From: Bacteroidota bacterium
GTDB lineage: Bacteria > Bacteroidota > Bacteroidia > Sphingobacteriales > Sphingobacteriaceae
Direction: 5' to 3'
NCBI GenBank assembly: GCA_013289045.1
Contig: JABDAU010000003.1
Location: forward strand, 23,528 to 87,527
DNA: 64,000 nt
Below the pieces are notes generated by a model that saw only the letters and a list, made by a program, of their open reading frames with translations, did no database searches and was not told the DNA's origin. This document shows, in pieces, positions 36,645 through 45,646 of this stretch. The position numbers were made by a program, and so were the translations under genes. Numbering within the stretch: the stretch's first letter is position 1; each line of letters opens with the position of its first letter.

Positions 36645-37019
36645 TTAATAAAAGACAGTTCCGCCACGATAAAATGTAAGTGTACTTGTTGAAGTGATCT
36701 TGTAATGCACGTTGATGGTAAAAATATCATCTGTGCCAGTCCAGGAACCTGTGATGCTAAATAGTGGAGCGCCATCGGTAAGTGTTGTTGTATTGTAGAT
36801 GAATGCACTGTCAACAACGCCACTGGGTGAGCCCCACACATCAATGACATCCCCGGTACCGGAGTCCTCAAATGTCCCAAGATTAATATTCGTAAACTTT
36901 TGCGGATGTTTAACCTTTGCCGGTTTAACATTCACTTTGTAATCAAAGTTCATAAAAGTGAACCCAATGGCTACTATAGCCACCATAAAAATTGCTCCGA
37001 AATAATTTTGCTTTTTCAT
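36645..37019 (-). CDS. Hypothetical exported or membrane-anchored protein
   Basis: 124 residues from ATG 37019 (MKKQNYFGAIFMVAIVAIGFTFM), a basic start and hydrophobic segment typical of a signal or anchor. The remainder is beta-rich (SFTGTDDIFTINVHYKI-type strands, ending GGTVFY). No family recognised. It converges with DoxX. A possible -7 box (TAGGTTTG, minus strand, 37185-37192) would give a long leader of about 160 nt. Confidence 0.6.
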   Translation of the reverse strand: MKKQNYFGAIFMVAIVAIGFTFMNFDYKVNVKPAKVKHPQKFTNINLGTFEDSGTGDVIDVWGSPSGVVDSAFIYNTTTLTDGAPLFSITGSWTGTDDIFTINVHYKITSTSTLTFYRGGTVFY

Positions 37020-37333
37020 ATTATGAAATTTAAGTTTAACTAAAGGTATAATATAAATTGTAAAATTTAATTCCCCACTTTTCAATAATTGTGGACAACA
37101 CTAAAAACCACGAATCATTCGGGCAACAAAATCTCATTCCCAAAAGTTGCATAATTAATAGTTAATTTCTAATTTTAGTTATAACAAACCTATCCACTAA
37201 CCTAAACCGAATGCCTATGGAGATAACCCGTTTATTCATATTACAAGCTACCTAACCTTACACAATTTCAGTTTTGCCAATAAGGCTCAACTATAAATTA
37301 GTTTCTAAAAAATAAACTTAAATCTGAATTAAT
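37020..37333. other. AT-rich divergent interval
   Basis: About 314 bp between two divergent small exported-protein genes. Apart from the possible minus-strand -7 box at 37185-37192, nothing recognisable was found. Confidence 0.4.
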
Positions 37334-37774
37334 ATGAAAAAGTTAATAAGCATCTTAGGTGTTATTATTCTGTTAGCACCAGCAATTATTGCAAATGGTA
37401 ATGTGAATCATAAAAATTCACTACCCGCCAAAACCCATCACAATTGGTATCATCTAGAAGTTAAACGATTTATTTCACCTTATTTACCCAATCTATACCA
37501 GGATGATTTTTATGCAGTGTCCGGAGAAATAAATGCTACAGGTACTGATTGTACTTTCTATTTCTATTATGATGGGGCGAGTGCTGTTGCGCCCGTTACA
37601 GTCACTATTAATGCAACTGTAGATGGAACGCACAATTTTTCCGGCACCATTCATAAGTTGGCGGATCATGGTGATGTAACTCTTTCACCTGCCGCTACCG
37701 ACCCTGAGACATTAGTTTTAAACTCAACCACGCCAACAAGCTACGAAGGTATTCCGATTGCTTTGCAAGAATAA
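37334..37774 (+). CDS. Hypothetical secreted protein
   Basis: 146 residues with signal peptide MKKLISILGVIILLAPAIIANG. The mature part is beta-rich (TGTDCTFYFYYDG, VTVTINATVDGTHNFSGTIHKL). No family recognised. It is followed immediately by a strong terminator and is divergent from the preceding hypothetical gene. Confidence 0.6.
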   Translation: MKKLISILGVIILLAPAIIANGNVNHKNSLPAKTHHNWYHLEVKRFISPYLPNLYQDDFYAVSGEINATGTDCTFYFYYDGASAVAPVTVTINATVDGTHNFSGTIHKLADHGDVTLSPAATDPETLVLNSTTPTSYEGIPIALQE

Positions 37775-37780
37775 AAAAAT

Positions 37781-37806
37781 GGCCGGTAAGTAACTTACCG
37801 GCCTCT
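37781..37806. terminator. Bidirectional terminator
   Basis: GGCCGGTAAG and CTTACCGGCC form a perfect 10-bp stem with a 3-nt loop. It is flanked by an A-run on the left and T-rich sequence on the right, between two convergent genes. Confidence 0.8.
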
Positions 37807-37831
37807 TTATATTGTCTGTCGTCTGACTATT

Positions 37832-38905
37832 CTACTGATTAACGTACGAACCTAAATTTGCGAGGTAGCTGTCATCCATATTATCCTCTGCATGGTCTGA
37901 CAGGAATTTGTTCACTTTATCAGCATCGCTTGGGAAAAGGGCTTTTAATGCTTTCTTCTTCATTACTACCTTTTGTACCGCGTTGGTTTTTGCATCTACC
38001 AGGTAATAATCACCTTCGTCGGTATATGAATCAAAATCATTCCCGGTATTCATTAGTCCGTCCGTTGAGAAGTTCGCCTTGTCAAATTTGGTTTTAATCA
38101 CTTTATATATTTTGTACTTGTCGCCGTCTGCTAAAACCTGCACATAATGGGTTTTGTCGATCGATGGCATGTTGGCGAAAGTAGCTGTTTGGCTGTTATC
38201 GTCGGTAATGGTAAATGTTTTTACAATATCCCTGTTCACTTCAATTGCCGAATGGCCGTCTTTTGAAAGAAGCAAACCGCCACCCATTTTATCGTAGTTA
38301 AACAAGTAATTCGGGTCTGCAACCGCTTGTCCATCTACTTTAATTACGCTGCCATGTGCCCAATCCTTAAAAAAGTAGCGCGAACCTTGTGTTTCCTGCT
38401 TCGGATGAAATACCGGGAATATAGCTCCACGGCTCGCATCAAAGCCTTCATCACTTATTACATTCACCGTCTGCCCGCCGTGCATAGTTATTTGCCTGGC
38501 CTGCATTGATGTGGTATTCACATTGTTCTCCTGCGTCATTTTTGTGGCCATAGGCGCCATATTGATGCTTTGATTGGCGTCAGGTATCTTAGCCGACGGG
38601 CTGGTTACATGCGCGGTTATAGTAACTACACCATGCATTATAATTACCAGGTTATTTTGATGATCTACATTTACCAGGGTATCTTTATAACCCACGCTAT
38701 GGATGGCAAGTGTTGTTACCGGGTTGGCCTGCACGGTAAAATGGCCCAAACTATCTGTTTTAGCTTTACTACCCTCCTGGGTTAATATTATGGCTGTTGA
38801 AATGCCATTACCTTCCGGATTTTTTACTGTACCGGAAATAGTAACCTGCTGTGCAAAAACTACAGGACTTATCAATAGCAGCAGGGGAAATAATAATTTT
38901 TTCAT
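37832..38905 (-). CDS. Secreted protein with carboxypeptidase-regulatory-like domain
   Basis: 357 residues from ATG 38905 (MKKLLFPLLLLISPVVFAQQ signal peptide); an upstream in-frame ATG lacks such a signal. Residues about 20-105 are a CarboxypepD_reg-like sandwich (VTISGTVKNPEGNGISTAIILT, DSLGHFTVQANPVTTLAIHSVGYKD). The remaining 250 residues are beta-rich with YKIYKVIKTKFDKANFS and a C-terminal helical LKALFPSDADKVNKFLSDHAEDN. It is probably periplasmic or outer-membrane associated; function unknown. Confidence 0.75.
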   Translation of the reverse strand: MKKLLFPLLLLISPVVFAQQVTISGTVKNPEGNGISTAIILTQEGSKAKTDSLGHFTVQANPVTTLAIHSVGYKDTLVNVDHQNNLVIIMHGVVTITAHVTSPSAKIPDANQSINMAPMATKMTQENNVNTTSMQARQITMHGGQTVNVISDEGFDASRGAIFPVFHPKQETQGSRYFFKDWAHGSVIKVDGQAVADPNYLFNYDKMGGGLLLSKDGHSAIEVNRDIVKTFTITDDNSQTATFANMPSIDKTHYVQVLADGDKYKIYKVIKTKFDKANFSTDGLMNTGNDFDSYTDEGDYYLVDAKTNAVQKVVMKKKALKALFPSDADKVNKFLSDHAEDNMDDSYLANLGSYVNQ

Positions 38906-39143
38906 ATTTAATATCAAATTCATCACTAAAATACTCTTCACGTAATAAAAAAGCAATTTTATAACTCTTATACAAAGAAAGTAACAAAAATGTTATATAG
39001 CAAACAAGCTACTGTAATTTATATAGCAGGTTAGCTGCTAACGGATAGTAATTGTTACTTCTATAATTATTAGCTAACAGGTCAGCGTAAAAATGTTGAA
39101 CGAATTTATTACAAATGTATTGTTGCAAAATAGTCATAAAAAA

Positions 39144-39165
39144 AGAGCCGCTAAGTAGCGGCTCT
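39144..39165 (-). terminator. Terminator of the second SusC/SusD operon
   Basis: AGAGCCGCT and AGCGGCTCT form a perfect 9-bp stem with a 4-nt loop; on the minus strand a run of seven T residues follows. It ends the operon 45049-39188. Confidence 0.85.
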
Positions 39166-39187
39166 TGTATAATCAAGTTAGGCTTGT

Positions 39188-40093
39188 TTATTGCGCAACC
39201 ATTGTTTCATCTATTTCCCTTAATACTCCTGAAGCATTCAAATACCCTACGTGGATATTAAAGGTTTTGGTGGCAGGGTCATAAGTGCTTGGCCCATTGG
39301 CGGTGCCCTGTGTAAATGAACTCGGCGTGGTACCGGAAGCTGCTGTCGGATCAGGCAATACCGTTACGCTGTATGGGGTTGCGCCGGTAGCATTTACCTG
39401 CAATGCCCATGTTTCACCTGAGCCTGAGTCACCAGCCTGGCCGATAACAGTATTAGCGGTATAAGTAGCTAACGGAACTGTACCCGAAATAGCAAAATGG
39501 TCTAACACACCACTAGCTTCTGTAGTGCCCTTAAACCTGGTACGCTGGCCTGAAGTTGTGTAATTACCTTCATAAATACTCTTTACTTTAAGCACAACCA
39601 ACACGGTGTTAAGGTTTGATGGGATACTAGCGCCACTGCCATTGCTAAGCGTAAGATAAAGAGCATAGCCCTTTGTAAAGTCAATTGTTCCGGCTTTAAA
39701 TACTATCGGGAATTTAACTAGTTGCTGTCCTGCCGGTATCGTAACGCTTGAACCCATGCTGTAAAGCGATGTTGGCAGCGGGGTATAACCGGCAGCTGTT
39801 ACTGCAGCATCATTTTCGGCCACAGAAGCTGACACACTTGATCCTAATGTTACACTGGATACTGATAAGGCAACTTCCAGGTTGTAAGTGAAATTCCCGA
39901 CTGGCAGCATAACTGCAGGTTCGGTTACTTTACTGAAGCCGCTGTATTGCCATGATATCAGGGCCGGACTTTTGGAAAAGTCTACACTGCCCGGGCTATT
40001 GTCTTTCAAGCAAGAACTTAACATGGTAGTTGCCAATAAAGCAAGTACCGTGCAAACACGCCCTGTATTTTTGAATAAATAATTCATTTTCAT
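39188..40093 (-). CDS. DUF1735-type surface lipoprotein
   Basis: 301 residues. Lipoprotein signal with lipobox MLSSC near residue 28. A BT_3987/DUF1735-like domain spans about residues 45-170 (LEVALSVSSVTLGSSVSASV, SVTIPAGQQLVKFPIVF, GYALYLTLSN). The C-terminal part (ATKTFNIHVGYLNASG) resembles BT_3987-like domains that follow DUF1735. Such proteins are extra glycan-binding lipoproteins encoded with SusC/SusD. It starts 34 bp after the SusD gene and is the last gene of the operon. Confidence 0.82.
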   Translation of the reverse strand: MKMNYLFKNTGRVCTVLALLATTMLSSCLKDNSPGSVDFSKSPALISWQYSGFSKVTEPAVMLPVGNFTYNLEVALSVSSVTLGSSVSASVAENDAAVTAAGYTPLPTSLYSMGSSVTIPAGQQLVKFPIVFKAGTIDFTKGYALYLTLSNGSGASIPSNLNTVLVVLKVKSIYEGNYTTSGQRTRFKGTTEASGVLDHFAISGTVPLATYTANTVIGQAGDSGSGETWALQVNATGATPYSVTVLPDPTAASGTTPSSFTQGTANGPSTYDPATKTFNIHVGYLNASGVLREIDETMVAQ

Positions 40094-40127
40094 CTCTTTT
40101 TTTATTTAACTATAAAAATTCAGTTTG

Positions 40128-41735
40128 TTATTTCTCCCTTTTATCCCAAAATATAGTGGTATATGCAGTAGTACCTGCCGGAATGTTTTTGCTGTTTGTA
40201 CTAACTTCACTCTGTGGATACAGATAGCGGTATGGCAGGTTCACAGATTGAGCTTTACCTGTTACATCTGGCGAAGAATGCTGTATTACAGCAGGATTGT
40301 GAGAGAAACCGAAGTTGGTACCATCTGGAATGGGATAACCTGTACGGCGATAGTCGGTATAAGCCTGCTCCCAGTTTACTCCAGCCAATGCTGACCATTT
40401 TTGGGTCATGATAGCTTGTAAACCCCCAGCGGCCACATCAACATCCGGATCACCTGCCTGGCCATCCATATAACCGTCTGCATCAGTTGCATCAGCTGCA
40501 GGGTCGCCGGTACCAGTGTCATCAACAAAAATAAAGCTTTGCTCATTAGCTGTCCTTACAAGTTGTGCTGCTGTTTTTGTAGAAACTTCAGTATAGCCCT
40601 CCTGTACAGCTTCAGCCTGCAAGAACAAGCTTTCAAAATCAGGAATGATGAATTCATCCTGGGTCGAGCCAACCAAAAGGCCGCCGCCGGTTCTTATACC
40701 CGAGGTATTTGTGTTAGATGCAGCTGCGGGGTCGCCATCATAATTACCTGCCCATGTACCGCCAACCGTTCCGTATATATCAGTATAGCGGTAATCGTTA
40801 TTGTCATTTCCATAATTGATAAAGTATTGGTTTGCACGGTAGAATGATGCATTATTGTTAGCGCTGCCGGAAGTAAGCACAAATGAACCATAGAAAGGGT
40901 TTTGCTGTGCAGCTGAGTTATTAGAATAACCCGGGTTTACCGTAGCACTTTGGTTTGCACCAATATATCCCTGCCCATTAGCAGTACATTTAGCCAACTC
41001 TGTATGGATGTAAGATGCTGTTACAGCTGCGCGCTCGGTCATTAATAAACGTAGTTTTACGGTGTTTGCAAACCTTATCCACAAATTCAGGCGCGCTACT
41101 GCGCTGGCTTTATCAGCACCGCCTGTTCCGCGACCAAACATGATATCATGCAGGTCATCAGTTGTAAGCGATGTTGCAGCTGCAGTTGGATAGTATTTTG
41201 TTTGTGCATTCTGGAAATAAGTAACAGAACTATCTATCTGCAAAATCAGGTCATTATAAATACCCTGGGCATCATCATACTTTGGTGTAGGAAATTGTGC
41301 CAGGTTAAATGCCTGTGAATACGGAATGTTGTTAAAACCGTCAACCAGTGTAGAGAAATAGAAAGCTTTCATCACTTTAGCAACACCTATATAAAAAGGG
41401 TCGCCTGCGCTGTTATGCTCAATATAATTAAACCTTGTAAGCACACCATAAATGTTCTGAAAATCGCCATCTGCATAACCTGGGTCAATAGCATAAGTTT
41501 CAGTTGGGATGGTTTGGATAAAGTTACCACTTCGCGCCATATAACCCATCCACCTGTTTGTATTAAAAAAGGCTGTACCCAAACGCGCCGCAGTACCGCT
41601 CAGGCCTGCTGCCAGCACCACATCGGGTGTTACCACCGTAGGCTGGTTGGTATTAGTGTTTATATTTTCTGTAAATTTCTTGCATCCCGTTCCTATTGTC
41701 GCAATCGCAAGAAATATTATCGCTAATTTTTTCAT
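40128..41735 (-). CDS. SusD/RagB-family lipoprotein (SusD-like 2 group)
   Basis: 535 residues from ATG 41735 (MKKLAIIFLAIATIGTGCKKF), with lipobox IGTGC. The group-specific N-terminus reads ENINTNTNQPTVVTPDVVLAAGL. The TPR-like core and the C-terminal INWEQAYTDYRRTGYP segment followed by LPYRYLYPQSEV match the SusD-like 2 family (PF12771). It is the surface lid for the SusC protein encoded 32 bp upstream. This group often occurs without linked glycosidases, as here. Confidence 0.92.
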   Translation of the reverse strand: MKKLAIIFLAIATIGTGCKKFTENINTNTNQPTVVTPDVVLAAGLSGTAARLGTAFFNTNRWMGYMARSGNFIQTIPTETYAIDPGYADGDFQNIYGVLTRFNYIEHNSAGDPFYIGVAKVMKAFYFSTLVDGFNNIPYSQAFNLAQFPTPKYDDAQGIYNDLILQIDSSVTYFQNAQTKYYPTAAATSLTTDDLHDIMFGRGTGGADKASAVARLNLWIRFANTVKLRLLMTERAAVTASYIHTELAKCTANGQGYIGANQSATVNPGYSNNSAAQQNPFYGSFVLTSGSANNNASFYRANQYFINYGNDNNDYRYTDIYGTVGGTWAGNYDGDPAAASNTNTSGIRTGGGLLVGSTQDEFIIPDFESLFLQAEAVQEGYTEVSTKTAAQLVRTANEQSFIFVDDTGTGDPAADATDADGYMDGQAGDPDVDVAAGGLQAIMTQKWSALAGVNWEQAYTDYRRTGYPIPDGTNFGFSHNPAVIQHSSPDVTGKAQSVNLPYRYLYPQSEVSTNSKNIPAGTTAYTTIFWDKREK

Positions 41736-41767
41736 GTTCTTATTTTTAAAAATTGAACTCATTATAG

Positions 41768-44700
41768 TTAGAATGATACTGATACTGATGCACCATAGAA
41801 CCTTGTTGGAGGAGTTTCACTCACTGAGGTAGAACCGATCCCGTTGCCAGTTGTATCAGAGAATTCAGGGTCGATAGAATCGTTAGACTTAGGCCTTATC
41901 ATTAATAAGTTACGACCGATAAGGCTAACAGATGCACGTTTAATGAAACCAATGCTGCTCAATGCGCTTGCAGGGATCTGGTAAGATAAGTTTGCCTCCC
42001 TTAATTTGATAAAGGCTGCGTCATCAACGAACATGCTGCCTACCTGTGAGCCGTAAACGCCTGCCCAGAACGAACCACCTTGACCGCCATTACCGTTATT
42101 AACAGCAACTGATGTATTGTTTACGTACTGACCGCCCTGTAGTACCACAGAGTTCGGATAGATGAAACGCGCACGGCCGTTTTCGGCTGATTGCGTCGAG
42201 ATACCTGAAAATGCCTCAACTGATTCGGTAGAGTTGAAGATCTCGTTACCACCACGATAATCGATCACGAATGAGAAAGAGAAGGCTTTGTAGGTTAATG
42301 ATGAAGTAACACCCAATATGCTGGTTGGGTTTGCTGTACCAAAATCCTGCAGCTTGCTGGTATTAACCGATGGCTGACCTGTAGTTGGGTCAACAATTAC
42401 TTTACCGTTTGGTGCGCGGTTCCAGTCATAAGTTTCTATGATTGGGTATGCACTGCCTTTTTTGGCATAAATACCTGCTACTGCACCAACTGTGCCTCCA
42501 ATACCAGCAATCTCAAGCTCGTCCTGACCTGGAGCCAGTTCAACTACCTTGTTTGCGAAGTGGGTGTAGTTTACACCTACGTTCCATTGGAAATTCCTGG
42601 TTTTTACCGGAGTTACATTCAAATCAAATTCCCAGGTGTCATTTGTAACCAAACCTGCGTTAGCAAGCTCGCTGGTATAACCTGTAGCGCTCGAGATAGT
42701 AGCAGTTAAGCTCTGGTTTTTTGAATCTGTATGTGAGTAGTTGGTTGTAAAACGGATACGGTCTTTCAGGAAACCTAACTCTAAACCAGCCTCATAGTCG
42801 GTTGTTTTTTCAGGCTGAATGTTAGGGTTAAGTGAAAGGCCTGATTGGGCATAACCACCTAAGCTGCCATATGGATAACCTGAAGGTACAACAAATGGGT
42901 TGATCAGGTCATAGGCGCCGTATGGGTTAGCACCTGTACCAAGGTTGATGTTTGCCACTTCGGCAACACCTGCAGTTAATTTACCGTATGATAATACGCT
43001 GTTATCCTTCAACGCTTTGATACCATCCGTGAACACGAACGAAGCGTCAACGCTTGGGTATTCGTAGTGGTTGTGTGACGGGTTCAATACCGAGTTCCAT
43101 TCGTCGCGGTTTGATGCGTGCAGGAACAGGAAGTTGTTGTAAGCTAAAGTAGCTTCTTCGTAGATACCTGCGTCTCTTTGACGGTAGTTGGCTTCACCGT
43201 AAGTAGGGATACCTAAAGTACTGCCTATGTTGTAGTCGCCCGGGAATTGCAGCTGATCGCCTTCAAGGTTGATTTCCCTTTGGTAGCTTTGCTGAGTGTT
43301 AACACCAACCAAACCGGTGATCTTAAAGCTGTTGCTGATCTTTTTATCAAAGCTGGCGATAAAGTCATTGTTCAGCAATTGCTCCATAAACGTTTCATCA
43401 GATACAGCAGGATATACGAATGTTAAGCTTGATGGCACGTTACCTGCACCCTGAGGGTCGGCTATAGCCCATGGCGAGAATTTAACCTGTGCCCTTGTAT
43501 CGGTAAACTGTTGGGTTGTTTGCGTAATACCGATCCTGTCAGAGAGCGTTAACCATGAAGTAGCTTTATATGACAGGTTAACGTTACCCTGGAAGATATA
43601 ATCACTTCTTTTATTGCGTGAGTTTGCTAAAGTCCAGTAAGGGTTTGTTGCATACGCGTTATAGTAAGCATCAGGGCTGGTGAACTGACCGCTCCAGTTA
43701 GTAGGGTCATATGTTATAGGGCCATTGCTGCTTTGCAGTGTGGTCTTTTTAATCGGAATATCGCCCGGGGTATTCAATACCTCGAAGTATAAAGCGTCAC
43801 CCGATAAACCACCGCCTGTTTGGTTATAAGAGGAGCCAAATGTATTGTCGCTGTTTTCGTTATAAGCAGCATTGTATTCAACGCTGAATTTGCCATAATT
43901 TTCTGTACCGCCAATACGGATGTTATCCCTGCGGCCATGGTCATCAGGTATTCCATCACCCGTGTTAACATCCTGGAAACCAACGTGCATCGAGCTGTTT
44001 TCGTTACCGATATCATAGCTAATGTTAAATTGGTTCTGGATACCGTTATTGAAGAAATCGCGCCTGTTGTTCTTTATATTAGAATAATTGGTGAATGCAG
44101 TATCGTAGCCTGTAACTGTAACACCATCAGCAGCGAAGATAGGGCTTAAAGAAAGCAATATCTTTCTGCCGTCGTAAGCAGGGCCGTAGCTTTCGTTTTC
44201 ATACGGAACCGGGTTAACGGTACCGTCAGCGTTAACGAATGCGCCACCTTCACCACCGTAACCGCCAAATTTTGTCTGCAATGAAGGCAGATAGGATACT
44301 GACTGTATTTCTGTAGTATTGCTTACAGTAATAGAAGGTTTGCCTTTGCTCCCTTTTTTAGTAGTGATGATCAATACGCCGTTAGATGCTTTTGAACCAT
44401 AAACCGCAGCAGCCAGACCGCTCTTCAATACAGTAACACTTTGAACGTCTTCAGGGTTGATGGTGTTAATGTAGTTTACGTTATCGATTGGCACACCGTC
44501 AACAACCAGTAAAGCCTGGTTATTACCTGTGATAGACCTGTTACCCTGTAATACGATACGGGTTGTAGGATCGATACCGTTGTTAGTTAAGTTAACCTGC
44601 AAACCTGATACCTTGCCTTCAAGGCCGGTAGAGATGTCGGTAACTTTTGCCTCGGTAAGCTCCTTTGCATTTATCTGTGCGGTTGAGTAACCCAAAGATC

Positions 44701-45049
44701 TTTCCTGCATTTTCTGGCCCAAAGCACCGGTTACCACAACTTCACCAATTTGGTTTGATGCAGTTAAAAGGGAAATGTTCAGCACGGCACCTTTTGGTGT
44801 AACGTCAGCCTGCGTAAAGCCAATTGCAGTAAACACCAAAACACCGCCCGGCGGTACGCTGATGCTGTACTTACCTGCACTGTTGGTGGCAACGCCGTTA
44901 CCTGTGCCTTTTATTTTTACTGATACTCCCGGAATGGGTGTGCCATCGTCCTTGGCAGTAACCGTACCAGTAACTGTACGGTTTTGTGCAAATACCTGAG
45001 TAATGCTCAACATCAGGAAACACAAACTTACTAGTAGAAGTTTTTTCAT
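41768..45049 (-). CDS. SusC/RagA-family TonB-linked outer-membrane protein
   Basis: 1093 residues, full length. Signal peptide MKKLLLVSLCFLMLSITQVFAQ; CarboxypepD_reg-like domain at about 25-100 (VTGTVTAKDDGTPIPGVSVKIKG); TonB-box-like EVVVTGALG near 104; plug domain 120-240 with LLVVDGVPIDN and the SVTVLKSGLAAAVYGSKASNGV signature; then the barrel to a terminal VSVSF. It imports a substrate captured by the SusD-like partner. It is divergent from padR across 163 bp of very AT-rich DNA with long A and T runs. No perfect -7 box was found for it. Substrate unknown. Confidence 0.96.
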   Translation of the reverse strand: MKKLLLVSLCFLMLSITQVFAQNRTVTGTVTAKDDGTPIPGVSVKIKGTGNGVATNSAGKYSISVPPGGVLVFTAIGFTQADVTPKGAVLNISLLTASNQIGEVVVTGALGQKMQERSLGYSTAQINAKELTEAKVTDISTGLEGKVSGLQVNLTNNGIDPTTRIVLQGNRSITGNNQALLVVDGVPIDNVNYINTINPEDVQSVTVLKSGLAAAVYGSKASNGVLIITTKKGSKGKPSITVSNTTEIQSVSYLPSLQTKFGGYGGEGGAFVNADGTVNPVPYENESYGPAYDGRKILLSLSPIFAADGVTVTGYDTAFTNYSNIKNNRRDFFNNGIQNQFNISYDIGNENSSMHVGFQDVNTGDGIPDDHGRRDNIRIGGTENYGKFSVEYNAAYNENSDNTFGSSYNQTGGGLSGDALYFEVLNTPGDIPIKKTTLQSSNGPITYDPTNWSGQFTSPDAYYNAYATNPYWTLANSRNKRSDYIFQGNVNLSYKATSWLTLSDRIGITQTTQQFTDTRAQVKFSPWAIADPQGAGNVPSSLTFVYPAVSDETFMEQLLNNDFIASFDKKISNSFKITGLVGVNTQQSYQREINLEGDQLQFPGDYNIGSTLGIPTYGEANYRQRDAGIYEEATLAYNNFLFLHASNRDEWNSVLNPSHNHYEYPSVDASFVFTDGIKALKDNSVLSYGKLTAGVAEVANINLGTGANPYGAYDLINPFVVPSGYPYGSLGGYAQSGLSLNPNIQPEKTTDYEAGLELGFLKDRIRFTTNYSHTDSKNQSLTATISSATGYTSELANAGLVTNDTWEFDLNVTPVKTRNFQWNVGVNYTHFANKVVELAPGQDELEIAGIGGTVGAVAGIYAKKGSAYPIIETYDWNRAPNGKVIVDPTTGQPSVNTSKLQDFGTANPTSILGVTSSLTYKAFSFSFVIDYRGGNEIFNSTESVEAFSGISTQSAENGRARFIYPNSVVLQGGQYVNNTSVAVNNGNGGQGGSFWAGVYGSQVGSMFVDDAAFIKLREANLSYQIPASALSSIGFIKRASVSLIGRNLLMIRPKSNDSIDPEFSDTTGNGIGSTSVSETPPTRFYGASVSVSF

Positions 45050-45171
45050 TTTGTCAATAATAAGATCAGTTAATAGTTAATTAATTATAAAAGTAATGTT
45101 AGATTTTCACTTAGTCAAGAAAAAAGACATTTTTTTTAAAAAAAAGCACATTTTTAAAAAAATACAGTACT

Positions 45172-45189
45172 ATGTATTGCATAATACAT
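45172..45189. promoter_or_regulatory. PadR-type operator
   Basis: ATGTATTGCATAATACAT has perfect 7-bp inverted arms around GCAT and carries the ATGT...ACAT ends typical of PadR operators. It ends 11 bp before the padR -7 box, so a bound repressor would cover the promoter: probable autorepression. Confidence 0.65.
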
Positions 45190-45200
45190 TTTAAAACATA

Positions 45201-45208
45201 TATCTTTG
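45201..45208 (+). promoter_or_regulatory. -7 promoter box for padR
   Basis: TATCTTTG matches TAnnTTTG perfectly. Its first base is only 12 bp before the padR ATG at 45213, so the transcript would begin at or next to the start codon (leaderless). Confidence 0.6.
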
Positions 45209-45212
45209 TGAT

Positions 45213-45587
45213 ATGATTGTAGAAAACACACAAACCCAAATGAGGAAAGGCATTTTAGAATATTGCATACTTTCCATCATAGCAAAGGGCGAAACATACG
45301 CTTCAGATATCATCGCTGAGCTAAAGAAAGCCCAATTGCTTGTAGTAGAGGGTACTCTATATCCCCTCTTAACCAGATTGAAGAACAATGGGCTGCTCAC
45401 TTATAACTGGGTCGAGTCCACATCCGGCCCGCCGCGCAAGTATTATGTGCTGGCTGAAGAAGGCAGAAAGGTGCTTGAGCAGCTCGATAAGACCTGGCAG
45501 GAGCTTGAATTTGCCGTAAGGACCGCAATAGGCGACCGGCTACCCCCGCCAACGGATGAGACAAGCAAGAATGAAGAACAGCAATAA
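45213..45587 (+). CDS. PadR-family transcriptional regulator
   Basis: 124 residues. The winged-helix domain reads RKGILEYCILSIIAKGETYASDIIAELKKAQL, then VVEGTLYPLLTRLKNNGLLTYNW and GPPRKYYVLAEEGRKVLEQLDKTWQE, all diagnostic of PadR. A second ATG at 45240 would remove the first nine residues, but these are usual in the family. It heads an operon with the PspC protein, a pairing common in Bacteroidota, and has a palindromic site over its own promoter. The ligand is unknown. Confidence 0.94.
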   Translation: MIVENTQTQMRKGILEYCILSIIAKGETYASDIIAELKKAQLLVVEGTLYPLLTRLKNNGLLTYNWVESTSGPPRKYYVLAEEGRKVLEQLDKTWQELEFAVRTAIGDRLPPPTDETSKNEEQQ

Positions 45588-45646
45588 CATAAACACCTAA
45601 ACAGCACATATATACTATATATATACAGAAAATCACCCCGATCATC

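Noticed and set aside
37185..37192. TAGGTTTG as a firm promoter for the 124-residue protein gene
   Set aside because: The predicted leader is about 160 nt, and one such 8-base match is expected by chance fairly often in 300 bp of two-stranded sequence.
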